NCBI RefSeq assembly: GCF_022049065.2
Contig: NZ_CP095744.1
Coordinates: 744,001 to 808,000 of the forward strand
Length of the DNA stretch: 64,000 nt
Source of the DNA: Niallia sp. Man26
GTDB lineage: Bacteria > Bacillota > Bacilli > Bacillales > Cytobacillaceae
Reading direction: 5' to 3'
The notes beneath the pieces are model-generated. The model was not told the origin of the DNA and did not search any database. It saw nothing but the letters and a program-made list of their open reading frames with translations. Below are positions 18,814 to 27,549 of this stretch, in pieces; within the stretch, counting starts at the first letter, position 1, and every line of letters starts with the position of its first letter. Position numbers and translations under genes: made by a program.

Positions 18814-18842
18814 AATTAAGAGCTATACCCTTTTTTTGTCAA
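18814..18842 (-). promoter_or_regulatory. probable sigma-A promoter of yitJ-metE
   Basis: Minus strand TTGACA (18842-18837), 17-bp spacer, TTAATT (18819-18814). Perfect -35, weak -10. Confidence 0.5.
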
Positions 18843-18894
18843 AGTCACTATATAATGAGGGGATGGCAGTCATATTTATTGCCCGTAAAAAGTT

Positions 18895-18932
18895 AAAAAG
18901 GCATGAGTTTCACGCTTGAACTCATGCCTTTA
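18895..18932 (-). terminator. terminator of the chemoreceptor gene
   Basis: Stem AAAGGCATGAGTT / AACTCATGCCTTT with a short loop. Minus-strand continuation is T-rich (TTTTTAACTTTTT), immediately after the stop at 18941. Confidence 0.85.
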
Positions 18933-18940
18933 ACAATGCT

Positions 18941-20986
18941 TTATATTTTAAATTGTGAAATTTGTTTCTGTAATTTCTGTGACATGCTTTGTAAATGGCT
19001 GCTTGCATTCTTTAAGTCTGTCATTGTTGCAAGCTGTTCCTCTGTACTAGCAACAACATTTTGGGTATTGTCAGATGCATTCTGTGCAATATCTGACAAT
19101 TGTTCTACAGAAGCTGTAATTTCCTCAGATGCTGCTGACATCTGTTGAGACGATGAGGAAACTTCCTGGATTAGATTGTCAACGGATTGAATAGATTCTA
19201 AGATTGTTAAAAATGCAGCATTAGCCTCATGAACTACGTCCATCCCTGCTTGCACTTCCTTCGTTCCGTTTTCCATCACATCGACTGCAAGCGTTGTATC
19301 CTTCTGGATGGTAGAAATAATTTCTACTATTTCCTTACCAGATGCGTCAGATTCTTCTGCTAGCTTACGAACCTCTTCAGCTACTACAGCAAATCCCTTG
19401 CCAGCCTCCCCTGCGCGTGCTGCTTCAATTGCGGCATTAAGTGCCAAAAGATTCGTTTGATTAGCTATATCTGATATTACCTTCACTATATCTCCTATTC
19501 TTTGCGAATGTTCTCCTAATCTCTTCACAACCTCAGCAGATTGCGACACACTTGCATGAATAGATTGCATTTGTGTCGACGTCTTTTCTAGTGAATGACG
19601 GCCATCTTTTGCTTTTTCTATGACGTCAGACGAATTCTCCAACATATCGACTGAAGAAGAGGCAATTCTTTGAATACCTGAACTCATTTCTTCCATTGCT
19701 GCAACTATTTGTTGCGAGCTGTCTGTTTGGACCTTGGAACCTTCCGCAACCTCTTGTATTGCTGCTGCAATATGTTCTGTTGCCTTCGTCGTTTCAGATG
19801 CCCCTTCGCTTAATTCATAAGAAGTTTTAGAAACTGATTCAGAATTCCCGGCAACTTCTCTAATCATGTTTCGAAGGTTTCCGATCATTTTGTTAAAATT
19901 AGCAGCCATTACACCAAATTCGTCAGAGCTGTTAATATGGAGTTCATTCGTTAAGTCACCATTTGACATATCTACAGAAAGATCATTCACTTTCTTAACA
20001 TTTCGTGACAAATAAGAAGAGTAGAAAATTATACCTGCTGCAATAATAAGGACACCAACAATTCCAATAGCCAGCGAATAATACAATATTGATTGAGATG
20101 CTTCTGTTAATTCTGCTTTCGGTATTACCATTCCTAATACCCAATTTGTACCGTTTATCGGAGTATATTGCACAAAGTACTCTTCCCCGTCTTCCGTGAA
20201 GTAGCTTTCCCCTTCTTTACCGGAAAGCATGGAAGCAGACAGTGCTGCTAAATCTTTATTTTGTTCATTTTTAATGTTTAACTTCATAACCTTATCTTCG
20301 TCTTTTGCTGCGATATATTCGCCTTCATTATCTAGAAGAAATGCCCAACCCTGTTCTCCAACTTGTGTTTCAGAAATAAGTGTTTGAATCTCTCCTAAAT
20401 TAATATCACTAGTTACAATTGCCTGCAATTCATCTTTGCCGTTGTATATTGGCATTGCTGCAGTGATTAGTGTCGCATTCGTACTTTCATCAAACAGCGG
20501 TTTTGTATAAGCTATCCCTGCTTCCTTCCCAAGTTCGCTACCAACCTTGTACCAAATCTGATTAGGATAATCATAATCAGGATTATTATAGATTTCCGTC
20601 GAGGTAGTCTTGTCCCCTTCTCTGTAGCTGTACGTACTGAAATACTTGGTGCCTTCTTTATATTGGTACGGTTCAAAATAAATTCCCATTCCGTAAACAT
20701 CTTGATTTCCCGCTAGTTGTCCTTCAAAAATAGCGTGCAGATCTTGAAGCGTGTAGCTAGTTGCATTCTGCTCTAAGACATCAGCAACTCCTATTGAAAA
20801 GGCAGTATGCCTGTCTATCGTTCCTTGAATGTCACCCGTCACAGACTCTAACTGATAATGTAATTTCTGATCAATTTCATTAGATATATAATCGTGAGAG
20901 GTATTGTAAGAAACAACAGTCATCACTAACAGTGTTAAAAATACTAATGGCATTAAGAACACCAATGTTTTAGCTTTTATGGACAT
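18941..20986 (-). CDS. methyl-accepting chemotaxis protein with extracellular dCACHE sensor
   Basis: 681 aa membrane receptor feeding CheA. One N-terminal helix (TLVFLMPLVFLTLLVMTVVSY) is followed by a roughly 260-residue extracellular double-CACHE domain (GIYFEPYQ, YNNPDYDYPNQIWYK, DINLGEIQTLIS). A second helix near 310 precedes a HAMP linker, and the long signalling coil holds the hairpin tip ISDIANQTNLLALNAAIEAA. The domain order is like B. subtilis McpA/McpB. ATG at 20986 with AGGTG six bases before is preferred over TTG at 21037. The ligand is unknown; amino acids or organic acids are usual. Confidence 0.93.
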   Translation of the reverse strand: MSIKAKTLVFLMPLVFLTLLVMTVVSYNTSHDYISNEIDQKLHYQLESVTGDIQGTIDRHTAFSIGVADVLEQNATSYTLQDLHAIFEGQLAGNQDVYGMGIYFEPYQYKEGTKYFSTYSYREGDKTTSTEIYNNPDYDYPNQIWYKVGSELGKEAGIAYTKPLFDESTNATLITAAMPIYNGKDELQAIVTSDINLGEIQTLISETQVGEQGWAFLLDNEGEYIAAKDEDKVMKLNIKNEQNKDLAALSASMLSGKEGESYFTEDGEEYFVQYTPINGTNWVLGMVIPKAELTEASQSILYYSLAIGIVGVLIIAAGIIFYSSYLSRNVKKVNDLSVDMSNGDLTNELHINSSDEFGVMAANFNKMIGNLRNMIREVAGNSESVSKTSYELSEGASETTKATEHIAAAIQEVAEGSKVQTDSSQQIVAAMEEMSSGIQRIASSSVDMLENSSDVIEKAKDGRHSLEKTSTQMQSIHASVSQSAEVVKRLGEHSQRIGDIVKVISDIANQTNLLALNAAIEAARAGEAGKGFAVVAEEVRKLAEESDASGKEIVEIISTIQKDTTLAVDVMENGTKEVQAGMDVVHEANAAFLTILESIQSVDNLIQEVSSSSQQMSAASEEITASVEQLSDIAQNASDNTQNVVASTEEQLATMTDLKNASSHLQSMSQKLQKQISQFKI

Positions 20987-21140
20987 TCGTTTCACCTGTT
21001 TTCCTGCCTTCCTATCAAAATTTAATGTTGCGGGCAAAAAACCTTCCTACAGAATATATCGGTGTATTATTATTAGAATCAATGAGTAAGAACAATTTAG
21101 CAGGAACATGGGAAACATTACCGAAGTCTTATTCTGTTTT

Positions 21141-21174
21141 AAAAAAGACTGTCCTAAAAAAAGGCAGTCTTTTA
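21141..21174. terminator. terminator of the alpha/beta hydrolase gene
   Basis: AAAAGACTG / CAGTCTTTT stem with A-run before and T-run after. It lies 26 bp beyond the stop at 21200 and is usable in both directions. Confidence 0.8.
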
Positions 21175-21199
21175 TATTTACTATTATTTTCTTAATATA

Positions 21200-22174
21200 T
21201 TAATCTTCCTTATTAAAGGTCTTTAAAACTTGCTCTTGAATAAAGGTAATAGTATCTTTTGCTATTCTCTTTTTATTTAAGACAATTCCTGAGTGGCCGC
21301 AATTATATACATGTCTTGCTGGTTTGCCCCAGCTTTGCCACAAGTGATCAGCGTCTTCTAGTGAGATATATTGATCGTGTTTTCCTGAAATTAATAAGAT
21401 GTTCTCTTTCTTTATTTTAGGAAGCGACCCGCTTGGATCGGTAATTCCCCAGTGCTCAATCAGTTCTTTAAAGCCTATTCCATTGTTCAGGAAATCAGCC
21501 TTAATGTATTTCCCAGGAATTGTATTCCAGATAGAATGAGATAGTCTATTGGCATAAAAGACGGAAATAACTCCATCAATTTCAGCCTCCTGTGTTGCTG
21601 TAAGATTCGCTATCCATCCTCCTAAGCTAACACCAACTAACACAATCGGCCCCTCTTGTGTTTGTTTAATCCAGTGAATCAATGTTCTTAAATCAACAAT
21701 CGATTGTTTAGTTGCATGCACCGTTCTGTCCAAGTTTGCACTTATCATAAATTCCCCGCTATACAGAGATGGAGGAGGAGTTCTTTCCATGTGATAGGCT
21801 AATGGAAAATAGTACAGGTTCCAACCTAAGCTTGACATCTTATCATGGTAAATACTTTTTAATTTACTGTATGAGTTCATTCTCCAGCCATGAATCAAGA
21901 TTATATTTGGTGTTACCCCCTTATTATTTTGCAAAAACATTTCCCCTTTAATAAAATCATTATTAGGGTATTCTGTGGCAATGAAGGAGGTAAAGCTATA
22001 TGTATTAGATTGATAATCTGCAGTTACTTCTGTCTGAAAACTAGGATTGTCTGGTTGGTAGAAATCCTGTCTGTTTATTTCAGTTGGTAAGACTGGTATG
22101 GCAAATTGTGTGGTTGAGCTTTTCTTTTTATGTAATGCAGATAATGCATAATGATCAATAAACTTTGAAAACAC
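21200..22174 (-). CDS. alpha/beta hydrolase family protein
   Basis: 324 aa cytoplasmic hydrolase. ILIHGWRMNS is the oxyanion-hole strand. GVSLGGW holds the nucleophile Ser, SGKHDQYIS the acid Asp, and CGHSG the catalytic His, in canonical order, so it should be active. A 90-residue N-terminal extension precedes the core, as in Abhydrolase_6 members linked to poly-ester or lipid substrates; the actual substrate is unknown. GTG at 22174 follows AGGGG by eight bases. Monocistronic. Confidence 0.85.
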   Translation of the reverse strand: MFSKFIDHYALSALHKKKSSTTQFAIPVLPTEINRQDFYQPDNPSFQTEVTADYQSNTYSFTSFIATEYPNNDFIKGEMFLQNNKGVTPNIILIHGWRMNSYSKLKSIYHDKMSSLGWNLYYFPLAYHMERTPPPSLYSGEFMISANLDRTVHATKQSIVDLRTLIHWIKQTQEGPIVLVGVSLGGWIANLTATQEAEIDGVISVFYANRLSHSIWNTIPGKYIKADFLNNGIGFKELIEHWGITDPSGSLPKIKKENILLISGKHDQYISLEDADHLWQSWGKPARHVYNCGHSGIVLNKKRIAKDTITFIQEQVLKTFNKED

Positions 22175-22344
22175 GGAACAATCCCCTTCTATTAGCAGCT
22201 TTTATCTTCCTATCCCTTTCATTATAATTAACTTAACACCATTAATGAATATCGCTTCTATTTTTTATGAAAACATGCTATCGTTAATTTTTGTTAGGAA
22301 AGAATTTTTCTCTCCTTTATTAGTTTAAGCAAAAGGGTGAGTTT

Positions 22345-23163
22345 ATGTTTATCTTAGAACTATTCGAGAAATTTCCAGTTAGACTGACAGCAGTAGCACT
22401 GCTCATTATACTTACAGTTTTTTTAATTAGAAAGTTCATAAAAATATTTTTTGACAAAACAAGCTTTTTAGATGAAAAGCGGGAAGAAACTTTGATGCAT
22501 TTCACCAATCAGGTGACAAAGGTTATAGGACTGGTATTCTTCCTTATTTACTTGCTCAGCCATTTCTTTGAACTGGATAGACTGATAACCGGGTCAGTTG
22601 TATTAGCGAGTGCCTTGGCATTGATTCTACAGCATATTATTCGCGATTATATTATGGGACTGACATATTTATTTGAACGTCAGCTGCATCACGGGGACTA
22701 TGTTATTATCAATGGAGATAAACAAGGGAAAATTGAAGAAATTAGCATTCGCCACCTGAAAATCCGCCAGTATGACGGTTACCTCTATACCGTTTCCTAC
22801 AGCAACATTACCGAGCTGCAGAATGGAACGAGGGGAAGGCGGAGGGTTAACGAAAGCCTCATCCTCAACTATAGACAAAACCCAGATGCTGCCTTTAAAG
22901 TGATGGAGGATTTAGCAAAAACCTGCAATGATAAATATCGTCACTATTTATTGAAGGATGAATTCGGCATTCCTGTCGAACCATTTCAATTCAATGAAAT
23001 TACGGAGCTGAATGTTGGTTTCATGGGGCATAAATATTCTATATCTGGCCTTGTAAATGAAACAGATTTCGTGGAAGCCAGCAAAAAAATCAGATATGAA
23101 TTGGCTCTAACTGCCTATCAAAACGATTTAGCGATGGCAGAGAGCCCTAATACAAGCCATTAA
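22345..23163 (+). CDS. MscS-type small-conductance mechanosensitive channel
   Basis: 272 aa. Three hydrophobic helices occupy residues 1-95, the last carrying the pore-lining ASALALILQHIIRDYIMG. The beta-domain signature ERQLHHGDYVIINGDKQGKIEEISIRHLKIR follows, then a soluble C-terminal vestibule. Releases solutes on osmotic downshock. ATG at 22345 after AAAGGGTGAG. Its stop codon lies at the base of a long shared hairpin with the opposing DUF421 gene. Confidence 0.92.
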   Translation: MFILELFEKFPVRLTAVALLIILTVFLIRKFIKIFFDKTSFLDEKREETLMHFTNQVTKVIGLVFFLIYLLSHFFELDRLITGSVVLASALALILQHIIRDYIMGLTYLFERQLHHGDYVIINGDKQGKIEEISIRHLKIRQYDGYLYTVSYSNITELQNGTRGRRRVNESLILNYRQNPDAAFKVMEDLAKTCNDKYRHYLLKDEFGIPVEPFQFNEITELNVGFMGHKYSISGLVNETDFVEASKKIRYELALTAYQNDLAMAESPNTSH

Positions 23164-23210
23164 ACAGTAAAAAGCAAGAGTTCGAATGGAACTCTTGCTT
23201 TTTACTGTTT
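23162..23210. terminator. 22-bp perfect bidirectional terminator shared by two convergent genes
   Basis: AAACAGTAAAAAGCAAGAGTTC, five-base loop, then its exact complement. The mscS stop (23161-23163) and the DUF421 stop (from 23202) both sit in or at the edge of the stem. AAAAA/TTTTT tracts are inside the stem. Confidence 0.9.
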
Positions 23211-23888
23211 AGAATCCTTATTGCTTAATATATACACCTTCCCATTAGAACCTATTACTGCATAATCAACTTCATTCAAGAGCAGTTTCTGTTTGTCCAG
23301 CTCGAGTTGCAGCAAGGAAAGATTGTGTTGCATAAGATTTGCTTCCAACACTGCTCCTCCGACAATTAACTCAACTGGGCGATTTGTCTGCTCTGCTTCA
23401 GCAATCTTTATATCCTGTTTTGTAACTTCCCTATATAGAGGCTTTTTTAAGACAGACAATTTTCCACTTGCCTCTACTATTGCATCCTGAACTTCCTCGA
23501 TATTGAAAATGTCTTTCTCTCGCAGCAGCTGATTTACATAGTCTATTGTAAAATGGAGGTTTATCATGTTCTCTTCTAAAACTTGCCCATCCTTTATAAC
23601 AGGTGTGGGACACCCGCCAAAAAACTTCCGTGCCTCTTTGCTTCTTGCAGACATTGTAACCCCTGCTAAAGCAATCATAACGATAATAACAAATGCCAGA
23701 ATAAAATTAGCGACTTTAATAGGAGTATTGAACGTTAAATTTGCTGCAATCGTACCCATGGAGATAGAAGCAATAAAATGGATATTTGTCATTTGTGAAA
23801 TCAGCTGTTTCCCTAAGATCCTTGTGCCTATATACAATAGAAAAAAACAGCCTATTGTTCTAGCTGTTACCTCCAAATACTCAGACAT
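23202..23888 (-). CDS. DUF421 (YetF/YrbG-like) membrane protein
   Basis: About 228 aa. Three N-terminal helices carry the family signatures GTRILGKQLISQMTN and SISMGTIAANLTFN. A soluble C-terminal part contains PTPVIKDGQVLEENM and DYVNQLLREKDIFNIEEVQDA, standard for YetF-type proteins found in many Bacillus paralogues, some produced at sporulation. Molecular role not established. The start is uncertain: ATG at 23888 lies 6 nt after GGTGGAAG, and ATG at 23903 has no clear site. Confidence 0.9.
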   Translation of the reverse strand: MSEYLEVTARTIGCFFLLYIGTRILGKQLISQMTNIHFIASISMGTIAANLTFNTPIKVANFILAFVIIVMIALAGVTMSARSKEARKFFGGCPTPVIKDGQVLEENMINLHFTIDYVNQLLREKDIFNIEEVQDAIVEASGKLSVLKKPLYREVTKQDIKIAEAEQTNRPVELIVGGAVLEANLMQHNLSLLQLELDKQKLLLNEVDYAVIGSNGKVYILSNKDSKQ

Positions 23889-24050
23889 GTATTCTTCCAC
23901 CATTCTGCTCTATTTCCAGTTAGTTTTTCCCTTTTTCATGAAATCATTCTACTAATTATTCTGATTTGAGACTGCATTTTATGCATATTGCGTAGAGACT
24001 TAGCGTTCGCACTTCTCACACTATCATCCTCAAACAACGAAAAAATTATT

Positions 24051-24079
24051 TTGACATAGCGACAAATATGGTGTATTGT
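24051..24079 (+). promoter_or_regulatory. sigma-A promoter of nhaC
   Basis: TTGACA (24051-24056), 17-bp spacer, TATTGT (24074-24079). A hairpin-forming AACGCTTAAAAGCGTT follows near the predicted start of the roughly 110-nt leader. Confidence 0.75.
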
Positions 24080-24196
24080 AGTGCATGTTCGCTTTAACGC
24101 TTAAAAGCGTTTAAATAAGAAAGTTACTATTTTACTAGATAGCTGACTTTAATAAATCATAAGCAGCAAGTTTTAAAGAGTTTTGGAGGAATAGGT

Positions 24197-25585
24197 ATGG
24201 ATTTTGAGAAAAATACACTGTTGATCCGTCCGTTGGAGGCAGTGTTTATTACGATATTACTAATGGGGGCCCTTGGTTACCTGATAATTGGGGTAGAGGT
24301 TGTCCCACATATTGCTATCATGACAGGTATCGCTTTATTGTTAGTTTATGGAGCGATTAAAAAAGTTAGCTTTCGCGATTTGGAACAGGCAATGGTAGAA
24401 GGTGTTAAACCTGGTCTCGGTGCAATTATGATTTTCTTCTTTATAGGAATGCTAATCAGCAGCTGGATGGCAAGCGGAACAATTCCGACATTTATTTTTC
24501 TAGCAGTTGAATTAGTTTCAGGTAAATTCTATTTTGCGATTGTTTTCGTTGTTACAGCTATTATCGGTATTTGTATCGGCAGTTCCCTTACTACAGCGGC
24601 TACAATTGGAGTAGGCTTTATCGGAGCAAGCACGGCTTTAGATATATCGCCTGCCATCACTGCTGGCGCTGTAATTTCCGGAGCGTTTTTCGGTGATAAG
24701 ATGTCACCTTTATCTGATACAACAACACTTGCAGCAAGCGTTGCAGATACAGACTTATTTGAACATATTAAAGATATGGCATGGACAACAGTTCCTGCAT
24801 TTATCATTTCGTTCCTTGTATATTTATTGATTTCACCAGGTAAAACTGGAGACAGCATTCAAAAGATAGATGAAATTAAAGATACTTTATTGAATCTAAA
24901 CCTTGTGCATTGGTACTCACTTATTCCGCTAATTTTACTAGCTATTCTGGCACTCAAAAAAGTATCTGTAATTGCCACATTGTTCGCTGGAACAATTTCT
25001 GCGTTAATTATTTCTTTTTGGGTCAATAATGGCTTAGGTTTTCATGCAATACTTGATTTACTATACTCTGGCTACAAGTCAACAAGCGGCATTGCAGAAG
25101 TAGATTCTATGCTGTCAAGAGGCGGAATTGAAAGTATGATGTTCAGCATATCCATCATTTTGCTTGCTTTAAGTATGGGCGGATTGTTATTCAGACTTGG
25201 AATTGTACCTGCCTTATTATCTGTAGTCCAAAATATGCTGCACCGTGTTTCCTTACTAGTATGCTCTGCAGCAGGAACAGCAATTGCCGTTAACTTTATT
25301 CTTGGAGAGCAATACTTATCTATCCTGCTGCCTGGTAATGCCTTTAAAGAAAACTTCAAAAAAGCCGGCTTGCAGCCTAAGCATCTTTCAAGGGTGCTTG
25401 AGGATGCGGGAACAGTCGTTAATCCCCTCGTTCCATGGGGTGTCTGTGGCGTATTTTTGTCTTCTGTACTTGGCGTTTCTGTTGCAGACTATGCTCTATT
25501 TGCACTGTTTTGTCTATTATGTCCGCTCATTACGATTTTTTATGGATTCACAGGGATTTCATTATCAAATTCTAAAAAACAATAA
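24197..25585 (+). CDS. nhaC: NhaC family Na+/H+ antiporter
   Basis: 462 aa integral membrane protein with about eleven helices. The family motifs SSLTTAATIGVGF and SGAFFGDKMSPLSDTTTLAAS are clear; the Asp and Ser/Thr cluster in the latter is the probable ion site. Exports Na+ (or swaps malate/lactate in the MleN branch) for H+. ATG at 24197 after GGAGG. Single-gene unit with a strong promoter, a structured leader and its own terminator. Confidence 0.9.
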   Translation: MDFEKNTLLIRPLEAVFITILLMGALGYLIIGVEVVPHIAIMTGIALLLVYGAIKKVSFRDLEQAMVEGVKPGLGAIMIFFFIGMLISSWMASGTIPTFIFLAVELVSGKFYFAIVFVVTAIIGICIGSSLTTAATIGVGFIGASTALDISPAITAGAVISGAFFGDKMSPLSDTTTLAASVADTDLFEHIKDMAWTTVPAFIISFLVYLLISPGKTGDSIQKIDEIKDTLLNLNLVHWYSLIPLILLAILALKKVSVIATLFAGTISALIISFWVNNGLGFHAILDLLYSGYKSTSGIAEVDSMLSRGGIESMMFSISIILLALSMGGLLFRLGIVPALLSVVQNMLHRVSLLVCSAAGTAIAVNFILGEQYLSILLPGNAFKENFKKAGLQPKHLSRVLEDAGTVVNPLVPWGVCGVFLSSVLGVSVADYALFALFCLLCPLITIFYGFTGISLSNSKKQ

Positions 25586-25622
25586 AAAAGCAGCACAGTT
25601 ATCAATTGATAACTGTGCTTTT
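25586..25622 (+). terminator. terminator of nhaC
   Basis: GCACAGTTATC / GATAACTGTGC perfect stem, four-base loop, then TTTTCC. It directly follows the stop. Confidence 0.9.
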
Positions 25623-25696
25623 CCTTTTCCATAAAAATTGTATATTCCTAAAACCATCTGCAGAAAATAAAGGCAAATCTTAAGGGTGGTTACAGC

Positions 25697-26173
25697 ATGC
25701 ATGAAATTATTGATAATCTAGATTTAAGTTCAAAGGGCTTATGGTTCCCAGTTACTGTAAGCATCGTATTGGTTCTTTCTGTACTTATTATACCTAAGAA
25801 GATTTCATGGAGAGATATTTATATTACATTCGGGGTAGTTGGATTTGCTACTTGGCTCAGTGACGGGATTCTCGCAAGGGCATTCGACTTATTTGATATA
25901 GGCAATCCTAAAAAAGCAGGTCTCGGTGATATTTTGAGCTATACGTTAATTCCAACCTCCCTTTCGATTCTTTTTTTGAATTTCCTCCATTCGAAAAACA
26001 AATGGATGTTAACTTCCTGGTTTACTCTGGCAGCCTTTTTAATTCAATTTGGAATGGTTCAGCTTGGCTATATGACATTTAAAGGCTGGAACGGATATAT
26101 CTCCATTATTGTCTATGTATTTGCATTCGGTTTTCTATTGCCTTGGCACTTGAAATTTATTACAAACGAATAA
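25697..26173 (+). CDS. five-helix membrane protein, CBO0543-like
   Basis: 158 aa with about five hydrophobic segments. WRDIYITFGVVGFATWLSD near residue 39, FDIGNPKKAGLGDIL and MTFKGWNGYISI near 130 resemble the CBO0543 family of small Bacillales membrane proteins; no role is known. ATG after AAGGGTGGTT. Starts 75 bp after the nhaC terminator, so it is a separate unit. Confidence 0.7.
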   Translation: MHEIIDNLDLSSKGLWFPVTVSIVLVLSVLIIPKKISWRDIYITFGVVGFATWLSDGILARAFDLFDIGNPKKAGLGDILSYTLIPTSLSILFLNFLHSKNKWMLTSWFTLAAFLIQFGMVQLGYMTFKGWNGYISIIVYVFAFGFLLPWHLKFITNE

Positions 26174-26257
26174 GTTTTTGCCCCAACTGAAAGAAGGTGC
26201 TGTCTATAAAACCTGCTCCTATTAAAGAGTGAGTTTAATTGACAACACCGTTTATTG

Positions 26258-27280
26258 TTAGTCTTTCATAAGTTGATCCAATGCAAGACTTTGGAGCCCA
26301 TATAAATAATCTTTTTTCCAATCACTAACTATAAGTTCCGGCAGATGTTCGGAAGGAACATATTTTGCGCTGCATGTTGCTATGTGTTCTAAGCTCTCTT
26401 TATCCACTTCATCATTATAAAATATAATTGTATGCGGATTAAGAATTGATACAAACGAGGCAATTAGTCTGCTTGTTGCATCGATTTGATGGTCCTCCAC
26501 TATCATTACCTTGCTTCTAGCTTCACTTTCTATCGCCTGCTGAAAATTCTTATCATTATATTGGGGAACAAACGAAATTTCACCTGAAAAAAAGGTGTTT
26601 CCTCTAACTACATCGCCATTTATCATAATACCTGCTCCTGGTCCGTTTTGACCAAAATACAAATATACTAAGGAATGCTTGTCTGTCATCCCCATATTTG
26701 CGTGATAACCAAGAACAGCAGCATTCATATCATTTTCCACTACAACAGGAATGTCAAACCGTTCTTCATAATAACCTTTTAAATCAAAGTTTTGAAAGGA
26801 TTCATAGCCTGGTATATAAAAAATCCGTCCATTATCAACAGAACCTGGCACCCCGACAGCAAGCGATCTTATTTTCGGATGCTTCTCCATCATGCTTTCA
26901 ATATATATATTTAGAGAGGTGAGTCCATCCTCTTTTAGCACACTTGGAGTAGTTCCGTTTTCCTTTATTTCTCCAATACAATTAAAAATCGTGTAATTGG
27001 TTTCTGATCCTTCTAGAAAGATCGCCAAGCCTAACATATATTCTGGGTTATACGAATAGCGTTTAGCTCTTCTTCCCCCACTTGAATCATCTAATCCGAC
27101 TAAGTTTATTTCCCCGTCCTTTTCCATTTGCGCTAGGAATTTACTGATAGTCGGAAAACTGATACCTAATGTATTACTAAGTTCCACTTTCGTTGCACTT
27201 CCTGCTTCAAGAAGGGCTTTGCGAATTCCAGTTAGGATCATTTTTTTCATCGATTTTGGAGTTGCTGATAATTCATTCAT
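26258..27280 (-). CDS. ROK family transcriptional regulator without the zinc-binding motif
   Basis: 340 aa. The N-terminal winged helix (ILTGIRKALLEAGSATKVELSNTLGISFPTISKFLAQM) precedes an ASKHA/ROK domain: VGVPGSVDNGRIFYIPGYESF, ENDMNAAVLGY, then YLYFGQNGPGAGIMINGDVVRG. The usual GEIGH plus CxCGxxGC zinc site is replaced by GEISFVPQYNDKN, so it cannot bind sugar and zinc in the classical way. ATG at 27280 is preferred over that at 27295. No sugar gene is adjacent; the target is unknown. Confidence 0.87.
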   Translation of the reverse strand: MNELSATPKSMKKMILTGIRKALLEAGSATKVELSNTLGISFPTISKFLAQMEKDGEINLVGLDDSSGGRRAKRYSYNPEYMLGLAIFLEGSETNYTIFNCIGEIKENGTTPSVLKEDGLTSLNIYIESMMEKHPKIRSLAVGVPGSVDNGRIFYIPGYESFQNFDLKGYYEERFDIPVVVENDMNAAVLGYHANMGMTDKHSLVYLYFGQNGPGAGIMINGDVVRGNTFFSGEISFVPQYNDKNFQQAIESEARSKVMIVEDHQIDATSRLIASFVSILNPHTIIFYNDEVDKESLEHIATCSAKYVPSEHLPELIVSDWKKDYLYGLQSLALDQLMKD

Positions 27281-27549
27281 TCCATTCACCACCATAAACC
27301 TTTTTAAAGCAGTTAAAAAAGCATGGTGATACTATAGCATAAATAAATATCTATCACAATACAAGCATCACTCTACATCTTACTTAAAGGTCTTTAATCT
27401 TAATTCAATGCTTATCTAAAAAACTGGTCTTAATCAGCACAGTTTGCTGAATTTCAATACTTTAAAATAATACAGCTGTATGAAAAGCAGGAATATCACA
27501 TTCCTTCTTGAATAAAAATAAAGTGGAAAACAAAAATTAGGAGGTTTAC

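Noticed and set aside
18590..18842. S-box or T-box in the yitJ leader
   Set aside because: I looked for the conserved S-box strings and the T-box GGGTGG…ACCGCG and found neither, only an unused AAAGGAGGTG.
26194..26252. GGTGCTGTC/GACAACACC inverted repeat after the ROK gene as a terminator
   Set aside because: Loop of about 40 nt, a mismatch and no T-run make it unconvincing.
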